Shown here in pieces: positions 29,772-38,326 of a stretch of DNA of 64,000 bases. Origin of the DNA: Fimenecus sp045631225 (GTDB lineage Bacteria; Bacillota; Clostridia; Oscillospirales; Acutalibacteraceae); NCBI GenBank assembly GCA_045631225.1, contig JAZQUG010000033.1:44100-108099 (forward strand). Direction: 5' to 3'. Each line of letters begins with the position of its first letter. The stretch's first letter is position 1. The notes under the pieces were generated by a model. It was not told where the DNA came from and searched no databases. It worked only from the letters and a program-made list of their open reading frames with translations. The position numbers and the translations under genes are program-made.

Positions 29772-30479
29772 ATGAAATTATTTAAAAATATTATTATAAC
29801 TCTTTTATGTTTTTTAATTACTGTCGGACTTTGTTCTTGTAATAAAGAAGATGAAGTCAATAAAGAAGAACCTATGGACATAATTACTGTTGCAACAGAA
29901 GAAGTTGATGTTGAACAGGTATCTGAATTTGAGGCAAAACAGTCTGAAAGCTCTCAAATTGGTGTTACTGTGGATAATTTTCTTAAAATCATCAGTATCG
30001 GTGAAAGAGATGGTGTTCTAAGTGTTTTTGTAAGAAATATATCTGATGAAGATATTAAATATGCTCTTTTGAGTGTTAAGGCGGAAAATGGCAGAGCTGA
30101 ATTTCCAATTTCTACATTAACAGCTGGCTCAAGTGCTACTCTTCGTTGTAATAACGGATATGTTTTTAATGAAGAAACAGTTTATTATAGTTGGAAAATT
30201 GAAAACAAAGTAATTTTTAATGATAAACTTTCATGCTATCCTGATATTTTTGAAATTGACGGTGTGGATGGTTTTATTTCAATTAAAAATATTTCCAACA
30301 AGGATATTGAAGGCAAAATTTATATTTATTATAAAAATGTTACTGACGGAGTTTATGATGATGGTGTAACATACAGAGCATATGTTGATGGCCTTAATAA
30401 AGGCGAAAAGTCACAGATTAAGACTCAACACTATTTAAGAGACTCAAGTCGAATTTTATTTGTGGAATATGAAGAGTAA
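29772..30479 (+). CDS. Lipoprotein of the peptide locus 2
   Basis: A 235 aa protein with a lipoprotein signal: a hydrophobic stretch and the lipobox LCSC, with Cys23 as the lipid-bearing residue, followed by an acidic linker. The mature part matches the locus 1 membrane-anchored protein (for example DNFLKII, VRNISDEDIKYALLSVK, ISIKNISNKDI) and looks like two beta-sandwich modules. Replacement of an uncleaved anchor by a lipid anchor keeps the same outward topology. No enzyme motif is seen. It ends 11 bases inside the kinase gene. A surface partner for the peptide or for the GH2 protein is possible; function is unassigned. Confidence 0.75.
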   Translation: MKLFKNIIITLLCFLITVGLCSCNKEDEVNKEEPMDIITVATEEVDVEQVSEFEAKQSESSQIGVTVDNFLKIISIGERDGVLSVFVRNISDEDIKYALLSVKAENGRAEFPISTLTAGSSATLRCNNGYVFNEETVYYSWKIENKVIFNDKLSCYPDIFEIDGVDGFISIKNISNKDIEGKIYIYYKNVTDGVYDDGVTYRAYVDGLNKGEKSQIKTQHYLRDSSRILFVEYEE

Positions 30480-31305
30480 GAAGTATAAGTTTTTTGATAC
30501 TGTTATTCAGGTTTTGACTCCAGAAGAAATTGCTGATATGGAACCATTTGTCAATTTCTTAACTGAGGAGGAACCAGATTGTACTGTTACATTTGAATAT
30601 GTGACAGAATTACCTGATTTAGTTGAAAATGTTACGACTGACAATGAAATCAGCTTTACAACAGAAGATAATAAGAGTATGTGCTGGTATAGAAATCACG
30701 GTAAAGAAGGTTACTATGCTTGTCGTATTTTTGATGGCAAAAAACATTTTGTTCAGGTACTTAATGAATACCGTGGCAAACTTTGGAATGGTATTATTTT
30801 CAATCTTCTAGGATTTGAAGAAATTATTGCTAAGCATAACGGTGTTGTTTTACACGCTTCGGCTATATTAAAAAATGAAAAAATGATTCTTTTTACTGCT
30901 CCTTGTGGTACTGGAAAATCAACTCAGGCTGAATTGTGGAGAAAATATGCAAATGCTGAAATTGTCAACGGGGACAAAGCTCTTATAAGTTTAAAAAATG
31001 ATATGATTTTTGCAGGTGGACTTCCATTTTCGGGTTCATCGGATATTTGCAAAAATATTTCAGCACCTTTAGCAGCGGTTGTCTGTTTGGGTCAGTCGAA
31101 AGAAAACAAAATTACAAAAATGAATGCTAGAGAAGCTATTGTTGCATTGTTGCAAGGAAATTATCGTTCGGGCATAACGAATGTATCATCGCAGAAAACA
31201 ATAGATGTATTAGAAAAATTATGTAGTACTGTTTCGGTGTACAAGTTTGATTGTCTTCCAGACAGAACTGCAGTTGAGTGTCTAAAAAAGGAGTTGAAAA
31301 TATGA
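30469..31305 (+). CDS. HprK-like P-loop kinase, locus 2
   Basis: A 278 aa paralogue of the locus 1 kinase. The P-loop APCGTGKST lies at about residues 144-152, after the GVVLHASAILKNEKMIL strand pair and before the EIVNGDKALIS segment. As in locus 1 the sequence after it includes GGLPFSGSSDICKN. The N-terminal 100 residues carry no known motif. It overlaps the lipoprotein stop by 11 bases and the radical SAM start by four (ATGA), so it is translated together with them. Phosphorylation of the Ser-ended peptide is the working hypothesis; a purely ATP-dependent chaperone or another kinase target is possible. Confidence 0.8.
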   Translation: MKSKKYKFFDTVIQVLTPEEIADMEPFVNFLTEEEPDCTVTFEYVTELPDLVENVTTDNEISFTTEDNKSMCWYRNHGKEGYYACRIFDGKKHFVQVLNEYRGKLWNGIIFNLLGFEEIIAKHNGVVLHASAILKNEKMILFTAPCGTGKSTQAELWRKYANAEIVNGDKALISLKNDMIFAGGLPFSGSSDICKNISAPLAAVVCLGQSKENKITKMNAREAIVALLQGNYRSGITNVSSQKTIDVLEKLCSTVSVYKFDCLPDRTAVECLKKELKI

Positions 31306-32357
31306 GCGCAGAACCAAGATTGTCAACATATCTTCACTCAAAAGCTATTGAAAAAGGAATTCCTCTTTCAGGTACTTTTGAATTAACCTCACGTTGCAAT
31401 TTCCGTTGTGAAATGTGCTATGTTCATGATGATTGTCATAGTAGAGATAAAATTTCAACAGAACAGTGGTTACATCTTGCGGAGGACGCAAAAAAAGCGG
31501 GTACACTTTTCTTGTTGCTTACAGGCGGTGAACCTCTAATTCGTGAGGATTTTCCTTATCTGTATACAGAACTAAAGAAAATGGGATTTATGGTATCAAT
31601 TAATACCAACGGAAGCTTATTGCATAAACATATTGATTTATTCAAAAAAAATCCGCCAGCAAGAGTGAATATTTCTCTTTATGGTGCGGATGATGAAACC
31701 TATGAAAAACTTTGTAAAACGAAAATGTTTTCACAAGTATTGGAAAATATAAAAATACTCAAGGAAATTGGAATTTCAGTTAAGCTTAACACCATTTTTA
31801 CTAAGAGCAACAGTCATCAGTATAAGCAAATAATGGATGTTGCTGAAACACTTGATGTTCCATTAAGCACAACAGCTTATGCTTATCCCCAGGTTCGTTT
31901 GGATAAGGAATTCGGTGAAAATACTGGCAGAATGACTCCTCTTGAAGCGGCTCAATGTACAGTTAATTGTGAAAAATATCGTTTTCGTAATGGTGATTTT
32001 TCAGCACGAGCAAAAGAAATTCTCAAAGAATCCAATGATGAAAAATGTGACAGAGTTTCTTGTCGTGCAGGTAGAGCAGCATACTGGATAACAAGTGAAG
32101 GGCTTATGCAACCATGCGGAATGTTACCTAAAATACAGATAAATGTTCTTGAAAATGGGTTTGAAAATGCATGGAAACAGTTAAATACAGAGGTAAAAGA
32201 AATTCTTTTACCCCAAAAATGTAAAAGTTGTAAATACTCAAATATTTGCCATGCCTGTGCTGCAATGAGTTATACTGAAACAGGACATTGTGAACAAGTT
32301 CCTGAATATGTATGTCAGATGAGTAAAAATATTTATGATTTGACAAAGAAGGAGTAG
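31302..32357 (+). CDS. Radical SAM/SPASM peptide-modifying enzyme, locus 2
   Basis: A 351 aa radical SAM enzyme with CNFRCEMC (Cys32, Cys36, Cys39), LLTGGEPLIREDF and a C-terminal SPASM-type cysteine set: CRAGRAAYWITSEG, QPCGML, CKSCKYSNICHACAAM and YVC. One cysteine of the locus 1 set (AAMC) is Ser here (AAMS), so the auxiliary cluster ligands are not all identical. The start is ATG 31302 after AAAGGAG, overlapping the kinase stop. The PqqD-like gene follows by 10 bases. It is expected to act on the peptide of its own locus; cross-activity between the two loci cannot be excluded. Confidence 0.88.
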   Translation: MSAEPRLSTYLHSKAIEKGIPLSGTFELTSRCNFRCEMCYVHDDCHSRDKISTEQWLHLAEDAKKAGTLFLLLTGGEPLIREDFPYLYTELKKMGFMVSINTNGSLLHKHIDLFKKNPPARVNISLYGADDETYEKLCKTKMFSQVLENIKILKEIGISVKLNTIFTKSNSHQYKQIMDVAETLDVPLSTTAYAYPQVRLDKEFGENTGRMTPLEAAQCTVNCEKYRFRNGDFSARAKEILKESNDEKCDRVSCRAGRAAYWITSEGLMQPCGMLPKIQINVLENGFENAWKQLNTEVKEILLPQKCKSCKYSNICHACAAMSYTETGHCEQVPEYVCQMSKNIYDLTKKE

Positions 32358-32367
32358 GACAAATAAT

Positions 32368-32631
32368 ATGCAAATAAAGAAAGAAATGATACTTCGTGAA
32401 ATTGCAGGGGAGAATATTCTTGTTCCTAGCGCAGATACTGTTCTTGACCTTAACGGACTTTTTGTTGTGACAGAAACAGGCGCTTTTATATGGAAACTTA
32501 TTCCTAAGGTTGAATCTGAAATAGAGATTCTTGATAATATGCTTGAAGAATATGAAATCGATAAAGAAACTGCACAGAAAGATATTTCAGATTTTCTTGA
32601 AAGATTGAGATGCTTTGGAATAATTGATTAA
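32368..32631 (+). CDS. PqqD-like peptide-binding protein, locus 2
   Basis: An 87 aa PqqD-like protein. It begins MQIKKEMILREIAGENIL, has NGLFVVTETGAFIWKLI in the winged-helix core and ends in a two-helix section with ISDFLERLRCFGIID. It aligns over its whole length with the locus 1 protein. Discrete PqqD-like proteins bind the leader of a RiPP precursor and deliver it to a radical SAM/SPASM enzyme, which fits the gene order. It closes the operon; no clear terminator follows directly, and the next conserved hairpin is in the repeat at 32,953. Confidence 0.85.
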   Translation: MQIKKEMILREIAGENILVPSADTVLDLNGLFVVTETGAFIWKLIPKVESEIEILDNMLEEYEIDKETAQKDISDFLERLRCFGIID

Positions 32632-32738
32632 TTAGATTTATTAAAAATTTATGCACATATATTCTATTGATTGTTTTCAGTAAATTTTTGTTGTTTGTAG
32701 TATTGAAGATAGTATCCTAAAAAACAAAGCACAGTCTA

Positions 32739-32849
32739 ATGAATGATTTAACCTTACTGGAAGATGGTAGAATGATAATGCGTGAACTTGAAAATACAAC
32801 TGCCATTGATACTGAATGTGCTAGAGAAAAGCGTAAAAAAACAACTTGA
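32739..32849 (+). pseudogene. Short orphan frame, likely gene remnant
   Basis: A 36-codon frame starting MNDLTLLEDGRMIMRELENT and ending in a run of basic residues. It has no good ribosome site and stands between the second peptide locus and repeat copy B. I do not recognise it; the charged, regular sequence looks like a piece of a larger protein, possibly from a mobile element. Confidence 0.3.
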
Positions 32850-32873
32850 CAAATTCTCATTTTATTAGTTTGT

Positions 32874-33043
32874 TTCAGCTGTTTAACGATTATCAGTAAT
32901 TTAACGATAGGTTAGATAGATTTTCTACGTAATCAACTTAATAACACATAAAAAGCGTTGCAAAAATGGGACCACCCCTCCCCTCTTGCAACGCTTAATT
33001 CTTTTAAATGTCTTAAATACTATATAAAACAACGATACCACTA
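32874..33043 (+). repeat. Structured intergenic repeat, copy B (3'-truncated)
   Basis: It begins TTCAGCTGTTTAACGATTAT, has the AAGCGTTGCAA/TTGCAACGCTT hairpin at 32953-32996 with an inner GGGA/TCCC pair, and stops within the GATACCACTA arm, so the terminal inverted repeat of copies A and D is missing. The hairpin sequence is almost identical to the lone hairpin at 9557. From 33,044 to 33,192 I see no gene. Confidence 0.88.
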
Positions 33044-33192
33044 CTGGCATTATCGGTTAGGTAATAACAGCAATTAAAATGTTATTTTATCTGCGGTTTT
33101 TGTTAGATGATTTACCGTATGGAAGATTAAACTCTACGGCAAAAGCAACGCTAAATAAAGATGTAAACCCTCCAGCTAATCCTACACAAAAA

Positions 33193-33220
33193 GCAGAGAA
33201 GATTTTTTAGTCTTCTCTGC
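33193..33220 (-). terminator. Terminator of the minus-strand transporter operon
   Basis: GCAGAGAAGA pairs with TCTTCTCTGC; on the minus strand the stem is followed by TTTTTG. It lies 22 bases beyond the stop of the GPH transporter. Confidence 0.85.
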
Positions 33221-33242
33221 CTTAATGTTATCGTTTGTCGAA

Positions 33243-34670
33243 TCAATATTTTCTTGACAATTTACTTTCTGCTTCTTCTCTTGTAATTGTGCCACTGTTA
33301 CATTGAGCCATAATCTGAACATCTCTGTCCTTAAGATTATAAAATCTCCAAGCGATATAAGCAGCGAGATAGCCTAATGTAGGAATCATTGCATAAATGA
33401 ACCAGAACGCATCAAGTGCCTGTGGTGTCTGAGTAATGCCCATAGCTGCAAGTTGCTCAAAATTATCAGCCTTAACAGTTACCCAACCTACAATAGGAAG
33501 TCCGAGAAGTCCAACGGAAAGTGAGCTTGAAACTGCACCTGAAAGCTTTATCACAAAAGTCTGTATTGCGAATGTTATTCCCTTTGCTTCAATATTAGAT
33601 TTGTACTGACCATATTCAGCACAGTCCGGTGTAAACATAAACAGCATAACACCCATTGCAGATGTAGGAAGTGTCCTTAAAACAGAGAAAATCACAAAGT
33701 AAACAGGATTTTTATATCCGAAAAGCCACATCGATATGCCTGAAACCACAACTGCAACAGCGCATATTCTGAACATCATCATTTTGTCATATTTTCTTAA
33801 AAGCTTTGGTATAAGTAAATTTGCCGCAAGACCGAAAGGAGTACCGAAAATACCTACTATAGTTGTGAAAAGTGAATCGTGGAACAAGTAGTATGACGCC
33901 AAAAGATTAAGCGCACCCACATAGTTTACGCTTGAGTAGAAAAACACACCTAAATAATAAATTAAAAGATATTTATTTTTGACAAGGTATGTGAACATCA
34001 TTTTTATAGTAAATGATTCTTCTGTTACTGTTGCAGGATGTCTTTCCTTAACATTTATACAAGCAGGAACCATAGTTGCAAAAGCAAGAACAGCACTGAT
34101 AATAGCAGCTGTCATATAGTTACTGCCAACTCTTTCACTAACTAAAAATGTAGCAATCATAGGAGAAAGTGTACCGCCAACAGAACCCCAAAGATTCTTA
34201 TATGCCATCATACCGTTTCTTTCGTCCATATTATCTGTCATATAAGTGATAACGCTGTAAATAGGCACATCACAAAGTGTATATGCTGTATCCCAAAGAA
34301 GATATGTAATTGCGAACCACAAAAGCTGTGCACTTTCCGATATACTGTCAGGTATAGCAAACATAAATACACTTACTATTGGAATGAAAAACAGAGATAT
34401 TTTTAACCAAGGAAGACATTTGTTGCCACTTTTAAATTTAATTCTATCAAAAAGAACACCAAAAACAGCATCATTAACTGCATCCCATATTTTAACTGCA
34501 AGCATAACGGCAGCAACCTTCAACGGGTCAAGACCGAGAAGCACAAAATATGTAGTCAGACAACTACCCACAAAGGAATTAATAATGCTCTGGCCAGTAA
34601 AATAAACATAATAGCTTCTTCTTTCAAGACCACTTGTCTGCCATTCGGACGGAGCTTTTAATTTAATCAT
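33243..34670 (-). CDS. GPH-family sugar/cation symporter (MFS), second copy
   Basis: A 475 aa polytopic membrane protein with about 12 spans of the glycoside-pentoside-hexuronide:cation symporter family. The early GLDPLKVAAVMLAVKIWDAV segment and the following FGVLFDRIKFKSG are typical of MelB-like transporters, where this region holds the cation site. It is different from the transporter at 4890 and not a recent duplicate. The start at 34670 follows AAAAGGGG by seven bases; an upstream ATG at 34688 overlaps the stop of the preceding gene. It could supply galactosides released by the GH2 enzymes, but this is inference from proximity only. Confidence 0.87.
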   Translation of the reverse strand: MIKLKAPSEWQTSGLERRSYYVYFTGQSIINSFVGSCLTTYFVLLGLDPLKVAAVMLAVKIWDAVNDAVFGVLFDRIKFKSGNKCLPWLKISLFFIPIVSVFMFAIPDSISESAQLLWFAITYLLWDTAYTLCDVPIYSVITYMTDNMDERNGMMAYKNLWGSVGGTLSPMIATFLVSERVGSNYMTAAIISAVLAFATMVPACINVKERHPATVTEESFTIKMMFTYLVKNKYLLIYYLGVFFYSSVNYVGALNLLASYYLFHDSLFTTIVGIFGTPFGLAANLLIPKLLRKYDKMMMFRICAVAVVVSGISMWLFGYKNPVYFVIFSVLRTLPTSAMGVMLFMFTPDCAEYGQYKSNIEAKGITFAIQTFVIKLSGAVSSSLSVGLLGLPIVGWVTVKADNFEQLAAMGITQTPQALDAFWFIYAMIPTLGYLAAYIAWRFYNLKDRDVQIMAQCNSGTITREEAESKLSRKY

Positions 34671-34684
34671 AATTCTTCCCCTTT

Positions 34685-35119
34685 TCATATATTTTCAAGA
34701 CATATCAGCAACGCCTTCAAGAAATCTGCATCATTTTGTGGAGTTCTCTTTTTAGGACCCTTTGTCCTGTTACCTGCCATTCTCTCCTTTTTGCCTATAA
34801 AACGAGTGAAAAGGAGATTTTCTATATTATTATCCGTGTAAATGAATCCATTCTGGTTAAGTGCCTTTCCGCCTTTTCCAAGCACAAGAGCAGCAAGACC
34901 ATAATCCTGCGTGATAATCACATCACCTTTTTCGGTGATATTTGCTATACGACAATCAGAAGAATCAGCACCCTTATCAACCACGATAGTTTCAGCACCA
35001 TCTTTTTCAATAGCGTGAGTATTGTCACAAACAACTATGCACTCTATATTTTTCTCTTTTGAAATTTTAACCGTAACATCCACCACAGGACACGCATCAG
35101 CGTCAATTATAATTTTCAT
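34685..35119 (-). CDS. YaiI/YqxD family protein (DUF188)
   Basis: A 144 aa protein of the YaiI/YqxD (DUF188) family, a PIN/NYN-like nuclease-fold group of unproven function. The family pattern is clear: MKIIIDADACPVVD at the N-terminus, VDKGADSSDCRIAN in the middle, VIITQDYGLAALVLGKG, and the C-terminal RTKGPKKRTPQND. The acidic residues in IDADACP and ITQDYG are the conserved putative metal ligands. The length is normal. It is upstream of and nearly overlaps the GPH transporter gene, which is probably coincidental cotranscription. The start at 35119 follows AAGGTGA. Confidence 0.92.
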   Translation of the reverse strand: MKIIIDADACPVVDVTVKISKEKNIECIVVCDNTHAIEKDGAETIVVDKGADSSDCRIANITEKGDVIITQDYGLAALVLGKGGKALNQNGFIYTDNNIENLLFTRFIGKKERMAGNRTKGPKKRTPQNDADFLKALLICLENI

Positions 35120-35342
35120 ATGTCACCTTAACATTGTATTTAAAATATAATAGCACAGTTTAAAATAATTGACAATCCTATTAATTTTGAATAAAACACT
35201 AATACACACAACCAAACCAGGAAGCCTTCGTACAAGCTGAAAAACTTGGTTTAAAAAGAACTACAGAGTCCATTTTTGCTGATTTATATATAATTTCAAG
35301 GATATGTAAAGAAATCTTGTTATAAGCCAATTACAGCAAAAT

Positions 35343-35498
35343 AACGATTATCAGTAATTTAACGATAGGTTAGATAGATTTTCTCAGTAATCAACTAAAT
35401 AGGCAATAAGAAAGCGTTGCACGAAGGAGTAATAATTCCCAACTGCAACGCTTATTTCTTTTAAATGGCTTAAATACTATATAAAACAACGATACCAT
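35343..35498 (+). repeat. Structured intergenic repeat, copy C (3'-truncated)
   Basis: AACGATTATCAGTAATTTAA block, hairpin AAGCGTTGCA/TGCAACGCTT at 35412-35453, AAATACTATATAAAACAACG block, ending at GATACCA. The loop differs from copies A and B but keeps an inner GGA/TCC pair. Between 35,120 and 35,342 I see no gene. Confidence 0.88.
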
Positions 35499-35507
35499 TT
35501 CATGTAA

Positions 35508-35636
35508 CTTGATAAGCTTGAATTACAGTTCAATCCGGCACTATGGTACACCACCGTTAACCATGTAACTGTGTACGCAGATGAACGATTACTGTTCCAT
35601 TTCAAAAATGGTAGTGAGGTTGAGGTTAAACTCTAA
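35508..35636 (+). pseudogene. C-terminal remnant of a large serine recombinase
   Basis: A 42-codon open stretch without start, beginning LDKLELQFNPALWYTTVNHV and ending in TVYADERLLFHFKNGSEVEV-K-L. That pattern (a Val-Thr-Val-Tyr strand followed by a phenylalanine-lysine-asparagine-glycine turn) resembles the last strands of recombinases from integrative elements. It directly follows repeat copy C, so a deletion or insertion probably joined them. Identification is from pattern memory. Confidence 0.5.
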
Positions 35637-35733
35637 AAATGCTTTTAATCTTATGTCCGTTTATGTGTACACTTATCAAATTATTTTAGTTACAAACTGC
35701 TGATAATATGCTAAAATAATATTGGTGATAATT

Positions 35734-36480
35734 ATGAATGGTTTATTTGTGCGTGAAATCAGTATAAGCAACAATATTCCAAGTGGGAATTATATCAATA
35801 ATCTTCCCGTTGTAAATTGGCTTAAGAGCAACTCTTTAAAATTCAACAAGCCAGTAACATTTTTCGTTGGTGAAAATGGAATCGGTAAATCAACATTGAT
35901 TGAAGGTCTTGCTGTAGCTTTAGGCTTTAACCCTGAGGGTGGAAGTAAGAATTTCAACTTTTCAACCGAAAACTCACATTCTGACTTGTATAAATATTTA
36001 AGTGTTCGCAGAGGGTTAAAGCAACCACGTGACGGTTTCTTCCTTCGTGCAGAGAGCTTTTATAATGTTGCTTCTAATATTGACCAAATGGACAGAATGC
36101 CAGCTGCTGCTCCACCTGTAATTGACAGTTATGGTGGCGTGTCACTCCACGCACAGTCCCACGGAGAAAGTTTTATTGCTCTCACCGAGAATCGTTTCGG
36201 GGGTAATGGATTGTATATCCTTGACGAACCTGAAGCAGCTCTTTCACCAATGAGAATTATGAGATTGATGTGTAATATTGACCGTCTTGTAAAACAAGGC
36301 TCACAGTTAATAATCTCAACCCACTCACCAATACTTATGACATTTCCTGATGCATATATTTATGAAATAACTCACGAGGGAATTGACCTTGTTCCATATT
36401 CTCAAACGGAACATTTCCAAATTACAAAACAATTCCTTAACAATCCTGAACGAATGCATAAGTACTTGTTTGAAGATTAA
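35734..36480 (+). CDS. Small AAA/ABC-type ATPase (SMC-like)
   Basis: A 248 aa soluble ATPase of the AAA_21/RecF-like ABC class. Walker A is GENGIGKST (about residues 46-54), the ABC-type signature is SHGESF (about 143), Walker B is LYILDEPEAAL (about 159-169), and the His switch is STHSPIL (about 190). Proteins of this size are standalone cytosolic ATPases often annotated as hypothetical ATP-binding proteins; some are parts of defence systems such as retrons or OLD-like pairs, but no partner gene is adjacent on this strand. I use ATG 35734 instead of TTG 35722. A strong bidirectional hairpin follows. Confidence 0.85.
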   Translation: MNGLFVREISISNNIPSGNYINNLPVVNWLKSNSLKFNKPVTFFVGENGIGKSTLIEGLAVALGFNPEGGSKNFNFSTENSHSDLYKYLSVRRGLKQPRDGFFLRAESFYNVASNIDQMDRMPAAAPPVIDSYGGVSLHAQSHGESFIALTENRFGGNGLYILDEPEAALSPMRIMRLMCNIDRLVKQGSQLIISTHSPILMTFPDAYIYEITHEGIDLVPYSQTEHFQITKQFLNNPERMHKYLFED

Positions 36481-36496
36481 AATAAGAGTATCAACA

Positions 36497-36540
36497 AAAT
36501 GCCTATGAAGTTAGAAATTGCTCTAACCTCATAGGCATTT
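36497..36540. terminator. Bidirectional terminator between convergent genes
   Basis: AAATGCCTATGA...GTTAG pairs with CTAAC...TCATAGGCATTT around a short loop, with A and T runs on both sides. It separates the plus-strand ATPase from the minus-strand genes that end at 36,543. Confidence 0.88.
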
Positions 36541-36542
36541 AA

Positions 36543-37148
36543 TTATTCTACAGTAACTGCACATGATAAATATTCATCAATCTTTCCAAGTGTAAAACTA
36601 GTTTTATTTTTCCATGTATGATTATCAATATCTGTTACTGAAATTACCACATTTAAATCTTTATTTTCATTGGTTACATCAAACGCATGTCCTTGATATG
36701 CAAAAACATCATAAATTGAACCATATATTGGTGATATTGTTATAGCCTCATTTGCTTCTATAAATGCTTTTTCTTGTTTTATTGCCCAAGCATTATCTCT
36801 TGTACCTAATTCATAGAGTTCCTTTGTTTTTTTATCATATGCAGTTAAGGAAACTGATTTTATTACTAAAGTTTTATTACCTGTATTCCTTATGATGATA
36901 AAAAATGAACAATGCAAATCATCCCACACCATATTAGCCTCTAATTTTTTAATGTTTCTAGACCAAAAACTATTCCACATAGATATGCCTATTGCTATTA
37001 CAGACAATATTATAGGTGCAAATATTCCAATATAATCCCATAAATCTTTTTCTAATGCTGTTGCAATTTGTTTTAATACCTCTTCCAAGATTATAACCTC
37101 GCAAATATAAATTTTTTCTATTATATCAATGCTTTGAAAGATATTCAA
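36543..37148 (-). CDS. Single-span membrane protein, unknown function
   Basis: A protein of up to 201 aa with one strong hydrophobic span (YIGIFAPIILSVIAIGISMW, about residues 39-58) and a C-terminal domain of about 140 residues rich in beta-strand patterns (FFIIIRNTGNKTLVIKSVSL is typical of a small Ig-like fold). I do not recognise it. The frame is open from ATG 37148, but the first 20 residues look poor and TTG 37088 after GCGAGG is a plausible start. It ends the minus-strand set that includes the HEPN-domain protein, 47 bases upstream. Similar span-plus-beta architecture is seen at 44,907. Function unassigned. Confidence 0.6.
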   Translation of the reverse strand: MNIFQSIDIIEKIYICEVIILEEVLKQIATALEKDLWDYIGIFAPIILSVIAIGISMWNSFWSRNIKKLEANMVWDDLHCSFFIIIRNTGNKTLVIKSVSLTAYDKKTKELYELGTRDNAWAIKQEKAFIEANEAITISPIYGSIYDVFAYQGHAFDVTNENKDLNVVISVTDIDNHTWKNKTSFTLGKIDEYLSCAVTVE

Positions 37149-37195
37149 CAGTTATTAATATGAATCAAAATATCCAATTATCTTTTTGCTTTGGA

Positions 37196-38149
37196 TTATG
37201 ATTCTAAAACATCAGGATTATATGTTTCAATGAGTGTTTTACATTTTTCTAGACAAATTTTTGTGGTGACCTGTGAAGGACGAACTCCGTCGTGTGTTGC
37301 ATCATTTCGAACTATAATTATTGTTTTTTTATAGTCGGCAACTGGTATGGAAATGTTTTTTTCAACTAACCAATTAAATCGACCACTTAACGTGCTATGT
37401 TGCTTATTGCCTTTTGCTTTCTTGAATTTCGTGTTGCTATTATATTCCATGCGCAATCGTTTCAAAATTGCTTGTTCTACAGCACTACCACCAAGAATGA
37501 CAGCACTTCTAAAGTCATGTCTTTCCATTGCACGATATGCAGTTATGAGCAATTCGTATGCAAGTGATATTTCATTAGGACTTCCTGTTTGTGAAAATAT
37601 ATTATTCAATTTGTCTGTTGTATAAGCTTCTTTAGTTTCAATAAAATGAACGTGTATAGGTTCTGGTGTCCGAGAGTTTGTAATATACTTAAGTGGTTTG
37701 TCCTTTGAGAATTCAAATATTTGAAAACCATCATCTAATCCACCACCAACTATAAGCGAGGGTAGTTTTTGTTCTGGTAATAAATAGTCACCCGTATCAA
37801 TTAGGATTAATTTGTATAGTTTTTCTTTCCATCTTGGAAAATCTTCATATATTTCTTGAATAATTTTCTCATCGCCAGGAATATAGCATAATAGATGGTT
37901 GACTGAAAATAAACCCTGAGGCCATGCATTAACATTTCCCCATACTACATTATTCTTAAAAAAATTTCCTGGAACAATTAAGTCTCCTTTTTGAATATTA
38001 TGTTGCTCAGGATTATAATCATCTGGTATAGCTGGGAAAACAATTAAAACATCGTGCCCAGCAATTTTACTTTTGAATTTTTTTCCTGAAACTTCTTTTT
38101 GGCAAGGAATAGGTTTATCAAGAGTTATCACAGCAATATAGTTACACAT
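37196..38149 (-). CDS. HEPN-domain protein with unknown N-terminal domain
   Basis: A 317 aa soluble protein. The C-terminal third (about residues 195-305) is helical and looks like a HEPN/DUF-type domain: AYRAMERHDFRSAVILGGSAV then RNDATH near residue 290, which fits the Arg-x4-6-His ribonuclease motif of HEPN proteins. The N-terminal 180 residues hold beta-rich segments such as IAVITLDKPIPC and LIVGGGLDDGFQIF that I do not recognise. Many HEPN proteins are RNases in toxin-antitoxin or phage-defence systems, others only bind RNA or nucleotides, so the role is open. It lies between two membrane-protein genes on the same strand. Confidence 0.6.
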   Translation of the reverse strand: MCNYIAVITLDKPIPCQKEVSGKKFKSKIAGHDVLIVFPAIPDDYNPEQHNIQKGDLIVPGNFFKNNVVWGNVNAWPQGLFSVNHLLCYIPGDEKIIQEIYEDFPRWKEKLYKLILIDTGDYLLPEQKLPSLIVGGGLDDGFQIFEFSKDKPLKYITNSRTPEPIHVHFIETKEAYTTDKLNNIFSQTGSPNEISLAYELLITAYRAMERHDFRSAVILGGSAVEQAILKRLRMEYNSNTKFKKAKGNKQHSTLSGRFNWLVEKNISIPVADYKKTIIIVRNDATHDGVRPSQVTTKICLEKCKTLIETYNPDVLES

Positions 38150-38326
38150 ATATTTTTCACCACCAAAATGCGTTTATTTTATACATAATTATAACACTAT
38201 AGTATTTTTCTTTCAAATAATTCATATTTAATGATGTACTGAAATTACATAATAATATATTTTATGAGACAATGGAAATGGTGCTTTCTCACATAATATT
38301 TGAAATTCTTATAAAGTGTTATATAT

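Noticed and set aside
33044..33192. A gene remnant between repeat copy B and the transporter terminator
   Set aside because: No frame has a recognisable protein pattern or a ribosome site; it is left as empty sequence.
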